This document shows, in pieces, positions 35,337 to 46,262 of a DNA stretch of 64,000 nucleotides. Made by a program: the position numbers and the translations under genes. The stretch covers positions 12,121,221 through 12,185,220 of the forward strand of contig CM030711.1 of assembly GCA_017979445.1 (NCBI GenBank), written 5' to 3'. Origin of the DNA: Akebia trifoliata (Eukaryota; Streptophyta; Magnoliopsida; Ranunculales; Lardizabalaceae). The notes under the pieces were generated by a model. It did no database searches and had not been told where the DNA came from. It saw nothing but the letters and a program-made list of their open reading frames with translations. The number at the start of each line of letters is the position of its first letter. Within the stretch, counting starts at the first letter, position 1.

Positions 35337-37970
35337 TCATCGCCCTTGTGGATTGACGATTTGTGAGAAAATCGCACTTGTGTTTAGCCCATTTATATCT
35401 TCATTCAACGTGCCCTTGCCTCCAAGGCTTAAACTGGTGGCATGGGTACCCATATTAGTCTCATGGGAAACTCCTTGGGATGTTTTAATTGACTCACCAT
35501 CTCCAACCAAGTTTGCACTGTTCAGGTTTTCTTGCAATTGGAGGGAAAACTCGAGATTCCACAACACATCACCCATTGATGGTCGATCGACTCCATGATC
35601 AGACAAGCACTTCTCAGCAGTCTCGGCAAACTTCTTCAAGCACTCGGGGTTGATCTTTCCTTTAAGATGAGGATCGATAATGTCTTCAAGAGTTCCTTTT
35701 CTTTGGCAATGCAAGGCCCAATCAGCAAGACTAACTTGTTCTTTTGGAAGGCTCGGATTGAGCGCAGGCCTTGCACACAATACCTCAAAGAGGACAATGC
35801 CAAATGAGTATACATCCGATTTATCTGTTAATTGCTGTCGTCGGAAGTACTCAGGATCCAAGTAACCGAAGCTACCTTTCACCACAGTACTAACATGGGT
35901 CTGATTGAGACTAGGACCAGTTTTGGACAGACCGAAATCAGAAACCTTAGCAACCCAATTCTCATCCACAAGAATGTTGGTGGTCTTCACGTCTCTATGG
36001 ATGATAGTGTACTTGGCACCAGTGTGAAGGTAGTGAAGTCCCCTTGCGGCACCAATGCAGATATCTAACCTCTGCTTCCATGAGAGATGAGTTTTATTGT
36101 TCTTATATAAATGCTCCCTTAGCGTCCCGTGAGCCATGTAATCGTAAACCAATATCATCTCATCATTCTCTTCGCAGTACCCAATCAAAGACACCAAATG
36201 CCTATGCCTCAGCTTCGAAAGCATCTCAATTTCGGTTTGGAACTCATGAAGACCTTGTTCTGAAGATGGGTTTGCTCTTTTAATGGCTACTTTGGTCCCT
36301 CCATCAACAACTCCTTTGTAGACCTTCCCGAATCCTCCAACACCAATAACTTGAGATTCGTCAAAGTTTTTCGTGCCTTGTTTTAATTCTCCTAGCGAGA
36401 AATGCCTGCATAGATTTGCTGCCAATGATGAGATATGACTACTTGCACAACTCTTGCCCGATATTGTTGATTTGCTTGAGCACGTGGTCGAACTCCCATA
36501 GAGTGGTAACCAACCGGATGTAACACCAGATTCGGGTCCTAGGACTCTCTTTTTTCGTTGATAGACCGCAATGCATAGAGCTGCCACTAAACCAACAGCA
36601 GCAGCTCCACCAGCAGCACCTCCGATCACTTGAGCGTGTTTATTGGACGCAGATGGTGCAAAAGTTTTCTCCTCCTCAGATTCTGCCTCAAGTAACATCG
36701 GTGATGGTACCGGATTCGGGCCTGCTAGATTCCCAACGGTATCATTCAGCTTGAAGATCTCCATTCCATTGAGGATTGCATCGTAGACTTCGGGCTTGTC
36801 GTTAACAGACGGGTGTAGTGCCACCCACAACTGCTCTTCGTCTCCCCCCTCAGTAACATATATTGCGTAATCCTTGTAAGTAGGGGCACCCTTTGATCCT
36901 GACCATGCAATCACATCGGCAGATGGTTGTGCCGTTTGATTATTTACATAAATGTTGAAAACTCTTTGGTTAATCTTGGTCAGTTTAAGCTCACAAAAAT
37001 GTAGTCTAACAACATACATGAAATTCCCATCAACTTGGAAAACCCAAGTGAGATTATAATTCTGATTGAGTTTCGAATCAGGGCCCATTGATCTTGCAGT
37101 GCTGTAGACATCGTTAGGGGCAATGTACTCTGGCATATCGTTGGGGTACCTAACCCTAAATTTCTTTCCAGCCTCATTCGTGACGCCAAATGCAGCACCG
37201 TACACATACGGGGAATCATCGTACCATGTCCGAGTAAGGTCAGAGTCATTATTTGCGGGAATATACTGTCCTCCGACATTCAACCTATACATTGTTTGCA
37301 ATGTCGAGCTCTCCGCATCAACCGATTGTTCAGCAAACCCAACCAATGTCGCAGGTTGGAATAATTCGGGCATTGAAATTACCTCAATGCCATTGACAAA
37401 AGCATAAGAACCATTATGTTTGGAAGAAGGTGTGAAAGTGAGGTTGAGAACACCAGTAGGATTGGGAATGAGAGAGAATTCTTTGATAATGTAGGCTTGC
37501 GTGAGAGCTTGAGCTGTAATGGAGGCACTGAAATTGCTAAGGAGTGTGAACTCTCCTGAAACAACCGAAAAATAGGCGTCCCCTGGATTGAAACTGCTGT
37601 AAGAAGAAGGATAGAAATGTAGTCTGACCCAATGTCTATTCTTGGGGGAAACATGGAAAGTATATGTCGATTCCGACGTTAAAATCCTAGCAAACATGTA
37701 TGGAACTGTTGAAGGTAGAGATGGGTCTTGGAATTGGGCTCGGGTCGGAATCGAATTATCCGAAGAAACTATATATTTTGCATCCGATTCCCATTTTCGC
37801 CCATCGGAATCATGTCCACCATTAGGAGAACCACAATCAAGGAGAAATGAAATTGAATTGGACTCAGAGGCACTTAAGACATGAAGGGAATTTAATAGAA
37901 AAGAAAGTGAGACGACAGAAAATAAAATTCGGATTATGATGTTCATGGTTGCAGGGAAAAAAATACCCAT
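35337..37970 (-). CDS. ANX1/ANX2-like: CrRLK1L receptor-like kinase, ANXUR1/2-like
   Basis: An uninterrupted 877-residue frame without introns, as usual for this family (ANX1 and ANX2 are ~850 aa). It has a signal peptide (hydrophobic stretch about residues 10-33), a malectin-like ectodomain (about 40-430; FLLDCGSPNGG, YRLNVGGQYI, DAILNGMEIFKL), a Gly/Ala-rich membrane helix (about 448-470) ending in QRKKR, and a Ser/Thr kinase from about 535. Kinase residues are intact: GVGGFGKVYKG (~543), VAIK Lys (~563), HRDVKTTN (~658), DFGLSK (~678) and GSFGYLDPEYFRRQQLT. Text such as SKSTISGKS, YTIIHRDVKTTNILVDENW and LNPSLPKEQVSLADWA resembles ANX1/ANX2, which bind RALF peptides and keep pollen tubes intact; FERONIA is more distant. 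Translation may start at 37970 or at Met9 (37946); Met9 gives a tidier signal peptide. It appears functional. Confidence 0.92.
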   Translation of the reverse strand: MGIFFPATMNIIIRILFSVVSLSFLLNSLHVLSASESNSISFLLDCGSPNGGHDSDGRKWESDAKYIVSSDNSIPTRAQFQDPSLPSTVPYMFARILTSESTYTFHVSPKNRHWVRLHFYPSSYSSFNPGDAYFSVVSGEFTLLSNFSASITAQALTQAYIIKEFSLIPNPTGVLNLTFTPSSKHNGSYAFVNGIEVISMPELFQPATLVGFAEQSVDAESSTLQTMYRLNVGGQYIPANNDSDLTRTWYDDSPYVYGAAFGVTNEAGKKFRVRYPNDMPEYIAPNDVYSTARSMGPDSKLNQNYNLTWVFQVDGNFMYVVRLHFCELKLTKINQRVFNIYVNNQTAQPSADVIAWSGSKGAPTYKDYAIYVTEGGDEEQLWVALHPSVNDKPEVYDAILNGMEIFKLNDTVGNLAGPNPVPSPMLLEAESEEEKTFAPSASNKHAQVIGGAAGGAAAVGLVAALCIAVYQRKKRVLGPESGVTSGWLPLYGSSTTCSSKSTISGKSCASSHISSLAANLCRHFSLGELKQGTKNFDESQVIGVGGFGKVYKGVVDGGTKVAIKRANPSSEQGLHEFQTEIEMLSKLRHRHLVSLIGYCEENDEMILVYDYMAHGTLREHLYKNNKTHLSWKQRLDICIGAARGLHYLHTGAKYTIIHRDVKTTNILVDENWVAKVSDFGLSKTGPSLNQTHVSTVVKGSFGYLDPEYFRRQQLTDKSDVYSFGIVLFEVLCARPALNPSLPKEQVSLADWALHCQRKGTLEDIIDPHLKGKINPECLKKFAETAEKCLSDHGVDRPSMGDVLWNLEFSLQLQENLNSANLVGDGESIKTSQGVSHETNMGTHATSLSLGGKGTLNEDINGLNTSAIFSQIVNPQGR

Positions 37971-38410
37971 TTGAGAAACTTGAGAGATTATGAGACTAAA
38001 AAAAAAAAACAGACAAGTTCGTTTTCCAATACGCTTAAAGAACAGGAAAACGACTGGGTTTTGTTCTACTTGTATTGAATGAAACTAAATCATCTCTTCT
38101 GATTCAAAGAGGACCATTTGAGAGACTCACTTGGATATCTGAGAGACTCAAAGAACAACGATCACTGTATATTTCTTTGATTTTTTGTCTTTCTTTCTTT
38201 TTAGGGGACCATTTGACACTGATTGAGGACAGGACAGCACAGGAGTTTGTTAGAGTTGAACGAAAGAGAGAATTGGTCGCATTAATTGCTTCTGAAATAT
38301 CGGATTTCCATTAAAAGTGGCACTAGAAACTGAAATACGTTTCTCAGTTTGAATTCATTTTGGAAGTCATGCATGATAGCCACGTCAGCCATTGGAATTC
38401 AACTACTTAA
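37971..38410. promoter_or_regulatory. 5' leader and proximal promoter of the kinase gene (minus strand)
   Basis: The stretch immediately upstream of the start codon holds a poly-A run (37999-38010 on +) and AT-rich text. At 38391-38396 CACGTC provides an ACGT core. No TATA box could be assigned with confidence. Confidence 0.35.
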
Positions 38411-38663
38411 ATTTTGAGTCGTGATAATCGGACTACCCCACGTGGCATACTCAATCGACTACCTGACGTGATAAGTTTGAGAATCATACATCTACATTCC
38501 TGAGGATACACAGTTTCCTTAAGATACACTTTTTACAGGAAGTGCAGCCGTGCATCATCCCAAGGAGCGCAGATTTACAATTCTCAAACTTGCCACGTCA
38601 AGATAGTCGATTGAGTTTGCCACGTGGATAGTTAGATTATCACGACTGGGTATACTCAAAATA
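38411..38663. repeat. Foldback element with paired G-boxes upstream of the kinase gene
   Basis: Left arm 38416-38485 (GTCGTGATAATC, CCCACGTGGCATACTCAATCG, TGACGTGATAAGTTTGAGAAT) is mirrored by right arm 38579-38647 (ATTCTCAAACTTGCCACGTCA, TAGTCGATTGAGTTTGCCACG, GATTATCACGAC). Identity is about 85% by eye and the loop is about 93 bp. Each arm carries a G-box CACGTG (38439-38444 and 38621-38626) and a second ACGT core (TGACGTG, CCACGTCA). It lies 450-700 bp upstream of the start codon. Confidence 0.8.
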
Positions 38664-38801
38664 CTCTCCTGATATGACATGTGTTAGAATCGTAGATTTT
38701 TTGCCTCGAGATGTACATATGCACATCTTCATAAATTTTTGCAATGTGTATCCCGAGGTAAAAAATCTGTGATTTAGCACATGTCAAATCAAGAGAGTAT
38801 T
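38660..38801. repeat. Second foldback element (142 bp)
   Basis: Arms 38660-38712 (AATACTCTCCTGATATGACATG, then AGATTTTTTGCCTCG) and 38750-38801 (CGAGGTAAAAAATCT, then ACATGTCAAATCAAGAGAG) are inverted copies around a short AT-rich centre. It directly abuts the G-box foldback. Confidence 0.78.
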
Positions 38802-38980
38802 CTAGTGAGTTAGAAAAATCATTACTCTTTTCTCATGCAAAATGATTTAAATATTCTCATCTTAAAAAAAAACATGTTTTTCTTTCTAAAATCAAGCATC
38901 ATCTTCAAACCATATTTCTTCAATTTTTTTAATTTATTCAAAGATCATATAATTTTTGAGAATTCTATTAACAACTTTTA

Positions 38981-39766
38981 GGGAAAATTAATTAAAGGAC
39001 CTCACGGATGGGTTTCTTCTAAATAATCCCTAGGTTTTGCGAATTAGCTTGACAAGACATTTAGTAAACTTTTTCTTTCTTAATGGTCCCACATACTGTC
39101 AAGTTCATAATTTTTACTGTTGAACTCGACGCTTTTTTATTTGGTGTCGAGTTCACATACATTTTTTTACTGTCGAACTCACCACTATTTGCTGTTAAGT
39201 TCACCACTTTTTATTTACCGTCAAACTCAACGCTTTTGTATTACTGTCGAGTTCATTGATTTTAAAAATAAAAAGTGGTGAACTCGACACTGGTAAAATC
39301 CACTCATTTTCAATTTTCGAATTTCTCCGATTAAGATACATGGAAAGATTGACCAAAAACTTAAGATAACGACTTGTTTAAATGATTTCAACCCAAGAGA
39401 ACCATTATTGATTGATTTTCATCCAAAAACTAAGACATAAAAGTGAAAAAATCTTAGTTTTTTAATTTTTTAGATACATATTCAAAATGTTTGAAAAATC
39501 CCTTGAAAATGATTTCTTTTTCTTTCTTAAATCCTTTATGAAGGAATGGAGTCTTTAAAATCGATTGAGGTGTCAAAAATATAATTTTTTTGATGAAAAT
39601 GATGAGTTTGGATGGTCAGGGCATTCAATTGTGAAATGTGAGAGATGAGGTCCAGGGATCATGTAGAAAGAAAAAGTTTACTAAATCTCCTGCCAAGCAA
39701 CCATTGAAAACTTAGGGACTATTTAGAGAGAAGTCCCTTCATGAGGGTCCTTTAAATAATTTTCCC
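38981..39766. mobile_element. MULE/MITE-like element with long terminal inverted repeats
   Basis: Left ~110 bp (GGGAAAATTAATTAAAGGACC, AATAATCCCTAGGTTTT, TTTAGTAAACTTTTTCTTTC) is mirrored by the right end, which read in reverse gives GGGAAAATTATTTAAAGGACC, AATAGTCCCTAAGTTTT and TTTAGTAAACTTTTTCTTTC. Flanking 9-mers (CAACTTTTA / TAGTTTTTA) match at six of nine positions, so a target duplication is not proven. The interior (39090-39290) repeats 'actgtcgagttca' words in both orientations. One end of a second copy is at 41253-41390. Confidence 0.75.
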
Positions 39767-39877
39767 TAGTTTTTACTTATAGCACACCACTTTAATGTTA
39801 ATTTTATTATTTTAAAAAAGATTGATGTGCTATTAGTAGAACTCATCTTTCCTATATTTTTTATTGGTAATACTGAG

Positions 39878-40050
39878 TTCAGTAACTTAACGTTGGCAGG
39901 ATTTGAACCTAGGTCTCTGATATCATTACCCAAAGACTTTACAACTAAGTTAGCTGACACCTGCAACATTTAAAAAATTAGTACAGGTGTGAGTTGAACT
40001 CAAGACCTCTTCCTTTATTGAGGGATGTCTTAATCACTGTGCCCAACACT
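39878..40050 (-). mobile_element. Two tRNA-like SINE heads in tandem (degenerate)
   Basis: Read on the minus strand, 40050 to about 39985 gives GGGCACAGTGATTAAGAC (A-box-like) then GAGTTCAACTC (B-box-like, 39990-40000). The next stretch gives TTAGCTTAGTTGTAAAGTC and GACCTAGGTTCAAATCC (39899-39914), which includes a perfect GGTTCAAATCC B box. Such paired Pol III boxes at this spacing are typical of tRNA-derived SINEs. The cloverleaf is not intact, so neither is a tRNA gene. Tails and target duplications were not resolved. Confidence 0.45.
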
Positions 40051-40059
40051 TATTGGTTT

Positions 40060-41135
40060 GCATTGTTTTTTATTCCTTAAGACTAATCACCTTAAATACT
40101 TTAATTTTTCATCTTCAAAATCAAATTTTCAATGATGATATTTTGATAAAAAAATATTGGATTTTCTTCAAAGAATTAATGTTAGGTTGAAAACGGTGGA
40201 TTTAAGAAAGGTTGACTTAAATAAATACATTTAAAAAAAACATGAAACTAATTGATTTTGGAAAGAAAAACAAAAATTATTTTATTTATTTATTATTTAT
40301 GGGTCACAATAGACTCATGAAAAATGAACTCATATGTTCACACTCAACCATGACCATGTATTTGTGAAATCCAACCATTGGGATAAAAGATGTATGGCGT
40401 GGATCCATTATGGATCTCTAAGATAAATCTCAACCATTTGATCTCAGATATACATGATTGTGATTGTATGTGAACATGTGGGTTCACTTTCATGTGTCAC
40501 ATGTCCCAACCCATTATTATCATTTTATTTTATTTTATTTGATTTAGAAGTTGAAAATGAGGGTATTTAAATCATTTTAAGTATAAAAGACTCTAGAAGT
40601 GGAGTGTTGAAATTAAGAAGCTGACGTGGCGGGCATACATGAGTTCACATAACTCTTGCAATGCTAAGTGGCATCAAACTCGATTCACGTCGACGGTTAG
40701 TGAATTTGATCCAAGAAGGGTTCTCAATGGATCGGATAACATTTGCTTACCTGATCCATCTAACCTGAATCATTTGGATTCAGATATAGTTTGTCAACCC
40801 AATAAGAATTCGGGCATGATACCCGAAATATTTTTTATCCAAAATTTATTTCGGTCCAATAAAAATAGATGACATACAAGTTCCTCTCCTTCTCTATTTT
40901 TTCACTAAGGCATAGGTCTTGCGATTTCGCAAGCAAATGGAAAGGAAACTTGAGACTATTTTCATCTTCTATGGACATTTTGTTCAAAATGTATAAAATC
41001 AATTGAAAAGTTGAATGCGAATATCCGCTCAAAACTTGGGTGTAAGTCCAATACAAATACCCTTCAAAAACTCATAAACTCATATGCTACTGTTTTTTCT
41101 CTTTAATTATTGGAACCAAGGTACCTAAGTCTTTT
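40060..41135. other. Intergenic, no gene seen
   Basis: AT-rich sequence. The small frames at 40639-40872 (+) and 40835-41056 (minus) have no recognisable domain and no supporting context. Confidence 0.4.
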
Positions 41136-41197
41136 AAAGAACTTGACTATCATATTTATCAAAAAAAAAAAAACAAAAAAAGAACTTGACTATCATA
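41136..41197 (+). mobile_element. Minimal poly-A retroinsertion with a 19-bp target duplication
   Basis: AAAGAACTTGACTATCATA occurs at 41136-41154 and again at 41179-41197, with only 24 bases between: TTTATC plus an A-rich tail with one C. A long perfect duplication around an A tail is the mark of LINE-type target-primed integration; the insert is almost nothing but the tail. Confidence 0.75.
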
Positions 41198-41252
41198 GGG
41201 CAACGTGCAATCCCCTCCGCCCACATGTACTAGGTAATTTCTCATATAATTA

Positions 41253-41393
41253 AGATAATTACTTCAAGGACCCTACTAAGGGGATGTTTCCTAATTAGTC
41301 TTTGAGATGTGGGATGTTGTTTGATAGTTTATTTAGTGAACTTTTTATTTCTTAATGGCTCTTCAACCTCTACGGATGTAAATTTTACCTGAT
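41253..41393. mobile_element. End of a second copy of the 38981-39766 element
   Basis: Text 'aaggaccctactaaggggatgtttcc', 'aattagtctttgagatg' and 'tttagtgaactttttatttcttaatgg' follows the order of the left terminal repeat at 38981-39091. It stops at the copia insertion site (41399). The other end was not found with confidence beyond 46955. Confidence 0.55.
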
Positions 41394-42169
41394 ACTCATG
41401 TTGGGCTGGGTCCACCTCATGTGGGCCACCTAAAAGAATAAGGGCAAAGCCCATTCAAATTTAAAAAAAAAAAAAAAGGGTAGCAGCTGGTTCTTTAGTT
41501 GGGGCTACTATTTTTCGGTTACAAGAAGGGAGAAAAGAAAAGAGCAAGGTTGAAAGAAATAGAAAAGAAAGGGGGTGGACTTTGGAGAGTTAGAGCAAGA
41601 AGATTAAAGGGCAAACTTTGTCCGATTTGACTCAAATTTGGAGTGGAGAATCCTTGCAATAAACTCTACAACTCTATCGATTTATTTTTTCAGATTGCTT
41701 CTCTTTTTCATTTTTATTGAGAGATTTCATTGGTGAGACCTAAACTTTTCCCTTTTTGTTTTCTTGTGGAATCCATCTTTATTAGATGATGTTTATTGTA
41801 TTGTTGAACCAAGAATATGTACTCTTAATGTTGATTGTAATCTTGTGAACCTCTAGATTAATCTTGAGAGAACTTTGGTGTAACCCATTATTGTTGATAG
41901 TGGAAGATTTGGGTGTGGACTACCGAGACAAGTCCCGTGATTTTACTTTCACTTTGAAGGGTTTTCCACACTAAAATTCTTGTGTTGTTGCTTGTGGTTG
42001 TTTATTTTGCTTAGTTGGATTATCTTGCACTTAGATTGGTATTATTTGGTATAGTGGTGGTGTTGATATTGGTTGGATATTTTTATCCTATTTTTGTCAC
42101 TCAAGGAGGGAAAGGGTTTAATTTTCGTTGTGATTATATTACACATTGTGTGGTAGTTTTCCCAACAAC

Positions 42170-42181
42170 TGGTATCAGAGC
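42170..42181 (+). other. Primer binding site of the young copia element
   Basis: TGGTATCAGAGC, complementary to the 3' end of plant initiator tRNA-Met, two bases after the 5' LTR. Confidence 0.92.
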
Positions 42182-42220
42182 AAAGGTTGTTTGGAATTAA
42201 TTTCTTGAGTGTTAAAAATG

Positions 42221-45200
42221 GAAGGGACAGATGGCATGATCAAATTAATTTCAACAAATTATTCAACTTGGAAGTGCATGATGGAGGACTTGCTTTATTG
42301 CAAGGATTTGTACAAGCCAATTAAATTGGGTGATGTAAAACCAGTTGAAATGTCTGATGGTGATTGGGAAGTTATGCATAGAAAAACTATTAGTCACATT
42401 AGACGGTGGGTTGATCCAAATGTATTTGAGGAAATTTGTGATGAAACTAAAACCGATGTTCTGTGGAAAAAGCTAAAAAATCTCTTTGAGAAGAAAACTG
42501 CAAGAAACAAGACTGCCTTGATTAGAAGACTTGTTAACTTGAAATATAAAGATGGAAGCAGCATGGTTGAGCATACAAGTCAGTTTCAGAGCATAGTGAA
42601 CAAGTTGGTAGCCATGAAGATGAATCTTGATGATGAAATCCAAGCATCTTTACTTCTTAGTTCGTTGCCTGAGAGTTGGGAAACTTTAGTGGTGACAGTT
42701 AGCAATTCGACACCAGATGGCAAACTAACCATGGACTTGGTTAAAGATAGTCTGTTAAATAAAGATGCTAGAAGAAAATAAATGGGTGAGTCTTCTTCTA
42801 AGGTGCTCATTACAGAAAAAGAAGATAGGCGAGGAAGAAGCCAAAGTAAGAGCCCACGCGCAAACTTTAGAAGGGATGGTTCTAAAGGGAGATCCAAGTC
42901 TAGACCGAGAAGAAACATTAATTGCTTTCACTACAATAAGCAAGGGCATATGAAGAGAGAGTGTAGATTCTGGAAAAGGGAACAAAGTGAAGTCAAGAAT
43001 AATGAAAAAGAAACAAACATAGCCATTCATGATGGCGATACAGTGATTATTTACGATGATGGTTGTGTTAACCTTGTCTACCAGGATAGTGATTGGGTAG
43101 TTGATTCGGGTGCTTCATTCCATGTAACCTCCCACAGTGAATTCTTCACATCCTACACTAGTGGTGATTTTGGGAATGTCAGAATGGGTAACAATGGTGC
43201 ATCCAAGATTGTGTTCATTGGTGATATCCACTTAGAAACCAACATCGGCAATAAGTTAATTATCAGAAATGTCAGACATGTTCCAGATATTCGTCTCAAC
43301 TTGATTTCACTGGGAAAACTTGATGATGAGGGCTTTACTAGTCATTTAGGTAAAGGTAAATAGAAGCTCACCAGGATTTCTCTAGTGGTTGTCAAGGGAC
43401 AGAAATTGAATACTCTCTATGTCACGCAAGTTACACTTTGCAAATGAGAGGTGAATGCTATTCAGAAAGAAGTACATGTTGATATTTGACACAAATGGCT
43501 TGGCCACATTAGCGAGAAGGGACTTCAAACTCTTGCTAGGAAGAAATTTGTACCTCAGTTGCAAGGTATGACATTTCTAAAGACTTGTGATCATTGCATA
43601 ATTGGAAAGACTCATAGAGTTGCATTTCATACACATCTTCCAACTAAAAGGCCAAATGTTATTGATCTAGTTCATACAGATGTTTGTACTATGCAAACTA
43701 GAACGCTTGGCGGTGCTATTTATTTTGTGACTTTTATTAATGACCATTCTAGAAAAGTTTGGGCTTTTGCTTTGAAATCCAAAGATCAGGTACTCGAGAC
43801 TTTCAAGTATTTTCATGTTCAAGTTGAAAGAGAAACTGGAAAACAGTTGAAGTGTGTTCGAGCAGATAATAGGGGTGAATACAGAGGTCCTTTTGAGAGT
43901 TATTGCAAGAATCATGGTATCAGGCTTGAGAAGATTGTCATAAAGACCCATCAACATAATGGTGTAGCTGAAAGGATGCATCGAACCATTGAAGAAAGGG
44001 TTAGGTGTATGTTGTTACATGCCAAGCTACCTAAGTCCTTTCAAGGGGAGGCTATGAGAACTGCAGTTGACTTAATTAACTTTTCTCCATCAGTTCCTCT
44101 AAATGGTGATGTACCTGATAGAGTTTGAAAAAGAAAAGATGTCTTATATGATCATTTGAGAGTGTTTGGTTGTAGAGCATTTGTTCACATTCCTAAAGAT
44201 AAGAGATCCAAGCTTGATGGTAAAGCAAAGTCGTGTATTTTCTTGGGGTATGGTCATGAAGAGTTTGGGTATAGGTTGTGGGATCCAGTAAACAAGAAGA
44301 TTGTTAGAAGTCGAGATGTTGTGTTTCTTGAAGATCAAGTTGGGGAAGATGTTGAAAAGGCTGAGAAGTCTAATCCCTCTACTAGCATTTCTGTTGATCT
44401 GACACCAATTGCTCCACCTCTAGTGCATGTTGATTATGGGGGAGGTGGTCAAGAAGACAATGATGGTAATGTTGATGAAAATGATCAAGCTGATGAAGAA
44501 GTTGAGCCAGCAAATCAGATTGAGTAAGAACAACCACAACCAGTTGTTGAAATTGAATTAAGAAGATCTACAAGAAAGCGTCAGCCATCTACTAGATATC
44601 CTCCTCATGAGTATGTGATGCTTACTGATGGGGGAGAGCCAAAAACTTACCAAGAAACTATCTCACTTGAGAAAAAGAAATAGTGGTTGAAAGCTATGCA
44701 AGAAGAGATGAATTCCTTACATGAGAACCATACTTATGACTTGGTAAAGTTACCTCAAGGCAAGAAAATTTTAAAGAATAAATGGGTTTAAAGGTTGAAC
44801 ACTGAAAATAATAACTCACAAAGGTACAAGGCTTGGTTGGTTGTGAAGGGTTTCAGTCAGAAGAAAGGTATTGACTTTGAAGAAATTTTCTCACTAGTGG
44901 TGAAGATGTCCTCTATCCGAGTTGTTCTTGGTTTAACAGCTCGCTTGAACTTGGAGATTGAACAACTTGATGTAAAAACTACATTTCTTCATAGTGATTT
45001 AAAAGAAGAAATTTTTATGGAGCAGCCTAAGGGATTCAAAGTCAAAGGAAAATAACATCTTGTGTGTAAACTGAACAAGAGTTTATATGGGCTTAAGCAA
45101 GCACCAAGGCAGTGGTACAAGAAGTTCGACTCTTTTATGGTGAGCCATGGGTACAACAAAACAACTACTGATCATTGTGTATTTACAAAGCATTATTCTA

Positions 45201-46145
45201 GTGATGATTTCATCATCCTTTTGCTTTATGTCAATGATATGTTGATTGTTGGCCATGAAAGATTTGGGATCGGCAAAACAGATTCTTGGCATGAAGATTT
45301 CTCGTGATAGGAGAAATGGAAAGCCCTGGTTATCTCAAAAAAGCTACATTGAGAAAGTTCTAGAAAGATTCAACATGGGTACAGCCAAAGCCGTGTCATC
45401 TCCACTTGCAGGTCATTTCAAACTTACTATCAAGCAATGTCCTTCAAGTGAGAAAGAGAAATAAGAAATGAGCAAAATTCCTTATTCATCCGCAGTTGGA
45501 AGTTTGATGTATGCTATGGTGTGTACGAGGCCAGATATTGCTCACGCAGTTGGAGTGGTTAGTCGATTCCTATCTAATCCGGGTAAGGACCATTGGGAAG
45601 CAGTGAAATGGATACTTAGGTATCTCAGAGGTACTTCAAGGGTGTGCTTGTGCTTTGAAAATGGTGAACTTGTATTAGATGGTTATATAGATGCAGATAT
45701 GGCAGGAGATGTTGATACCAGGAAGTCTACTTCAAGACTCTTGATGACTTTTGCAGGGGGAGCAGTTTCTTCGCAGTCCAAGTTACAAAAGTGTGTTGCT
45801 CTATCCACCATGGAAGCTGAGTATATTACAGTGACTGAAGCTTGCAAGGAAGCTTTGTGGATGAAGAAGTTCTTACAAGAACTAGGCTTGCAACAGGGGA
45901 AATAAATTATTTATTGTGATAGTCAAAGTGCAATCCATTTTTCCAAGAACTTGACGTTTCATTCGAGATCCAAGCATATTGATGTTCGTTATCATTGGAT
46001 TCGGGATATGCTTGACGCTAAGGAGTTACAATTGGAGAAAGTGCACACTAGTGAGAATGGCTCGGACATGTTTACAAAGATTTTGCCAAATGAAAAGTTG
46101 GAAGCTTGTAGGCGAAGAACGGGCTTGGTAGAGCCCCCCACATGA
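42221..46145 (+). pseudogene. Copia gag-pol polyprotein with multiple stops
   Basis: Gag starts at ATG 42221 (MEGTDGMIKLISTNYSTWKC). The zinc knuckle reads CFHYNKQGHMKREC: the second Cys is Tyr, so metal binding is doubtful. Protease has DSGA (43103-43114). Integrase (about 43480-44130) keeps HTDVC, the second Asp in VRADNRGEY and the Glu in NGVAERMHRT. Reverse transcriptase (about 44680-45300) has KGFSQKKGIDFEEIFS and QLDVKTTFLH, but the catalytic box reads YVNDM (45227-45241) instead of YVDDM. RNase H (about 45640-45950) retains DADMAGD and STMEAEY. In-frame stops occur at about 42779, 43361, 44126, 44525 and 45053, with more downstream. The layout is Tnt1-like. The element is enzymatically dead. 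Confidence 0.92.
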
Positions 46146-46159
46146 GATGGAGGGGGAGA
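46144..46159 (+). other. Polypurine tract of the young copia element
   Basis: A purine run with one T, two bases before the 3' LTR at 46162; expected primer site for plus-strand DNA synthesis. Confidence 0.85.
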
Positions 46160-46221
46160 TTTGTTAGGTTGGGTCCACCTCATGTGGGCCACCCAAAGAA
46201 ATAAAGGCAAAGCCCATTCAA

Positions 46222-46262
<41 letters not shown>

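Noticed and set aside
40639..40872. 77-residue frame
   Set aside because: No domain, no neighbours or signals supporting a gene.
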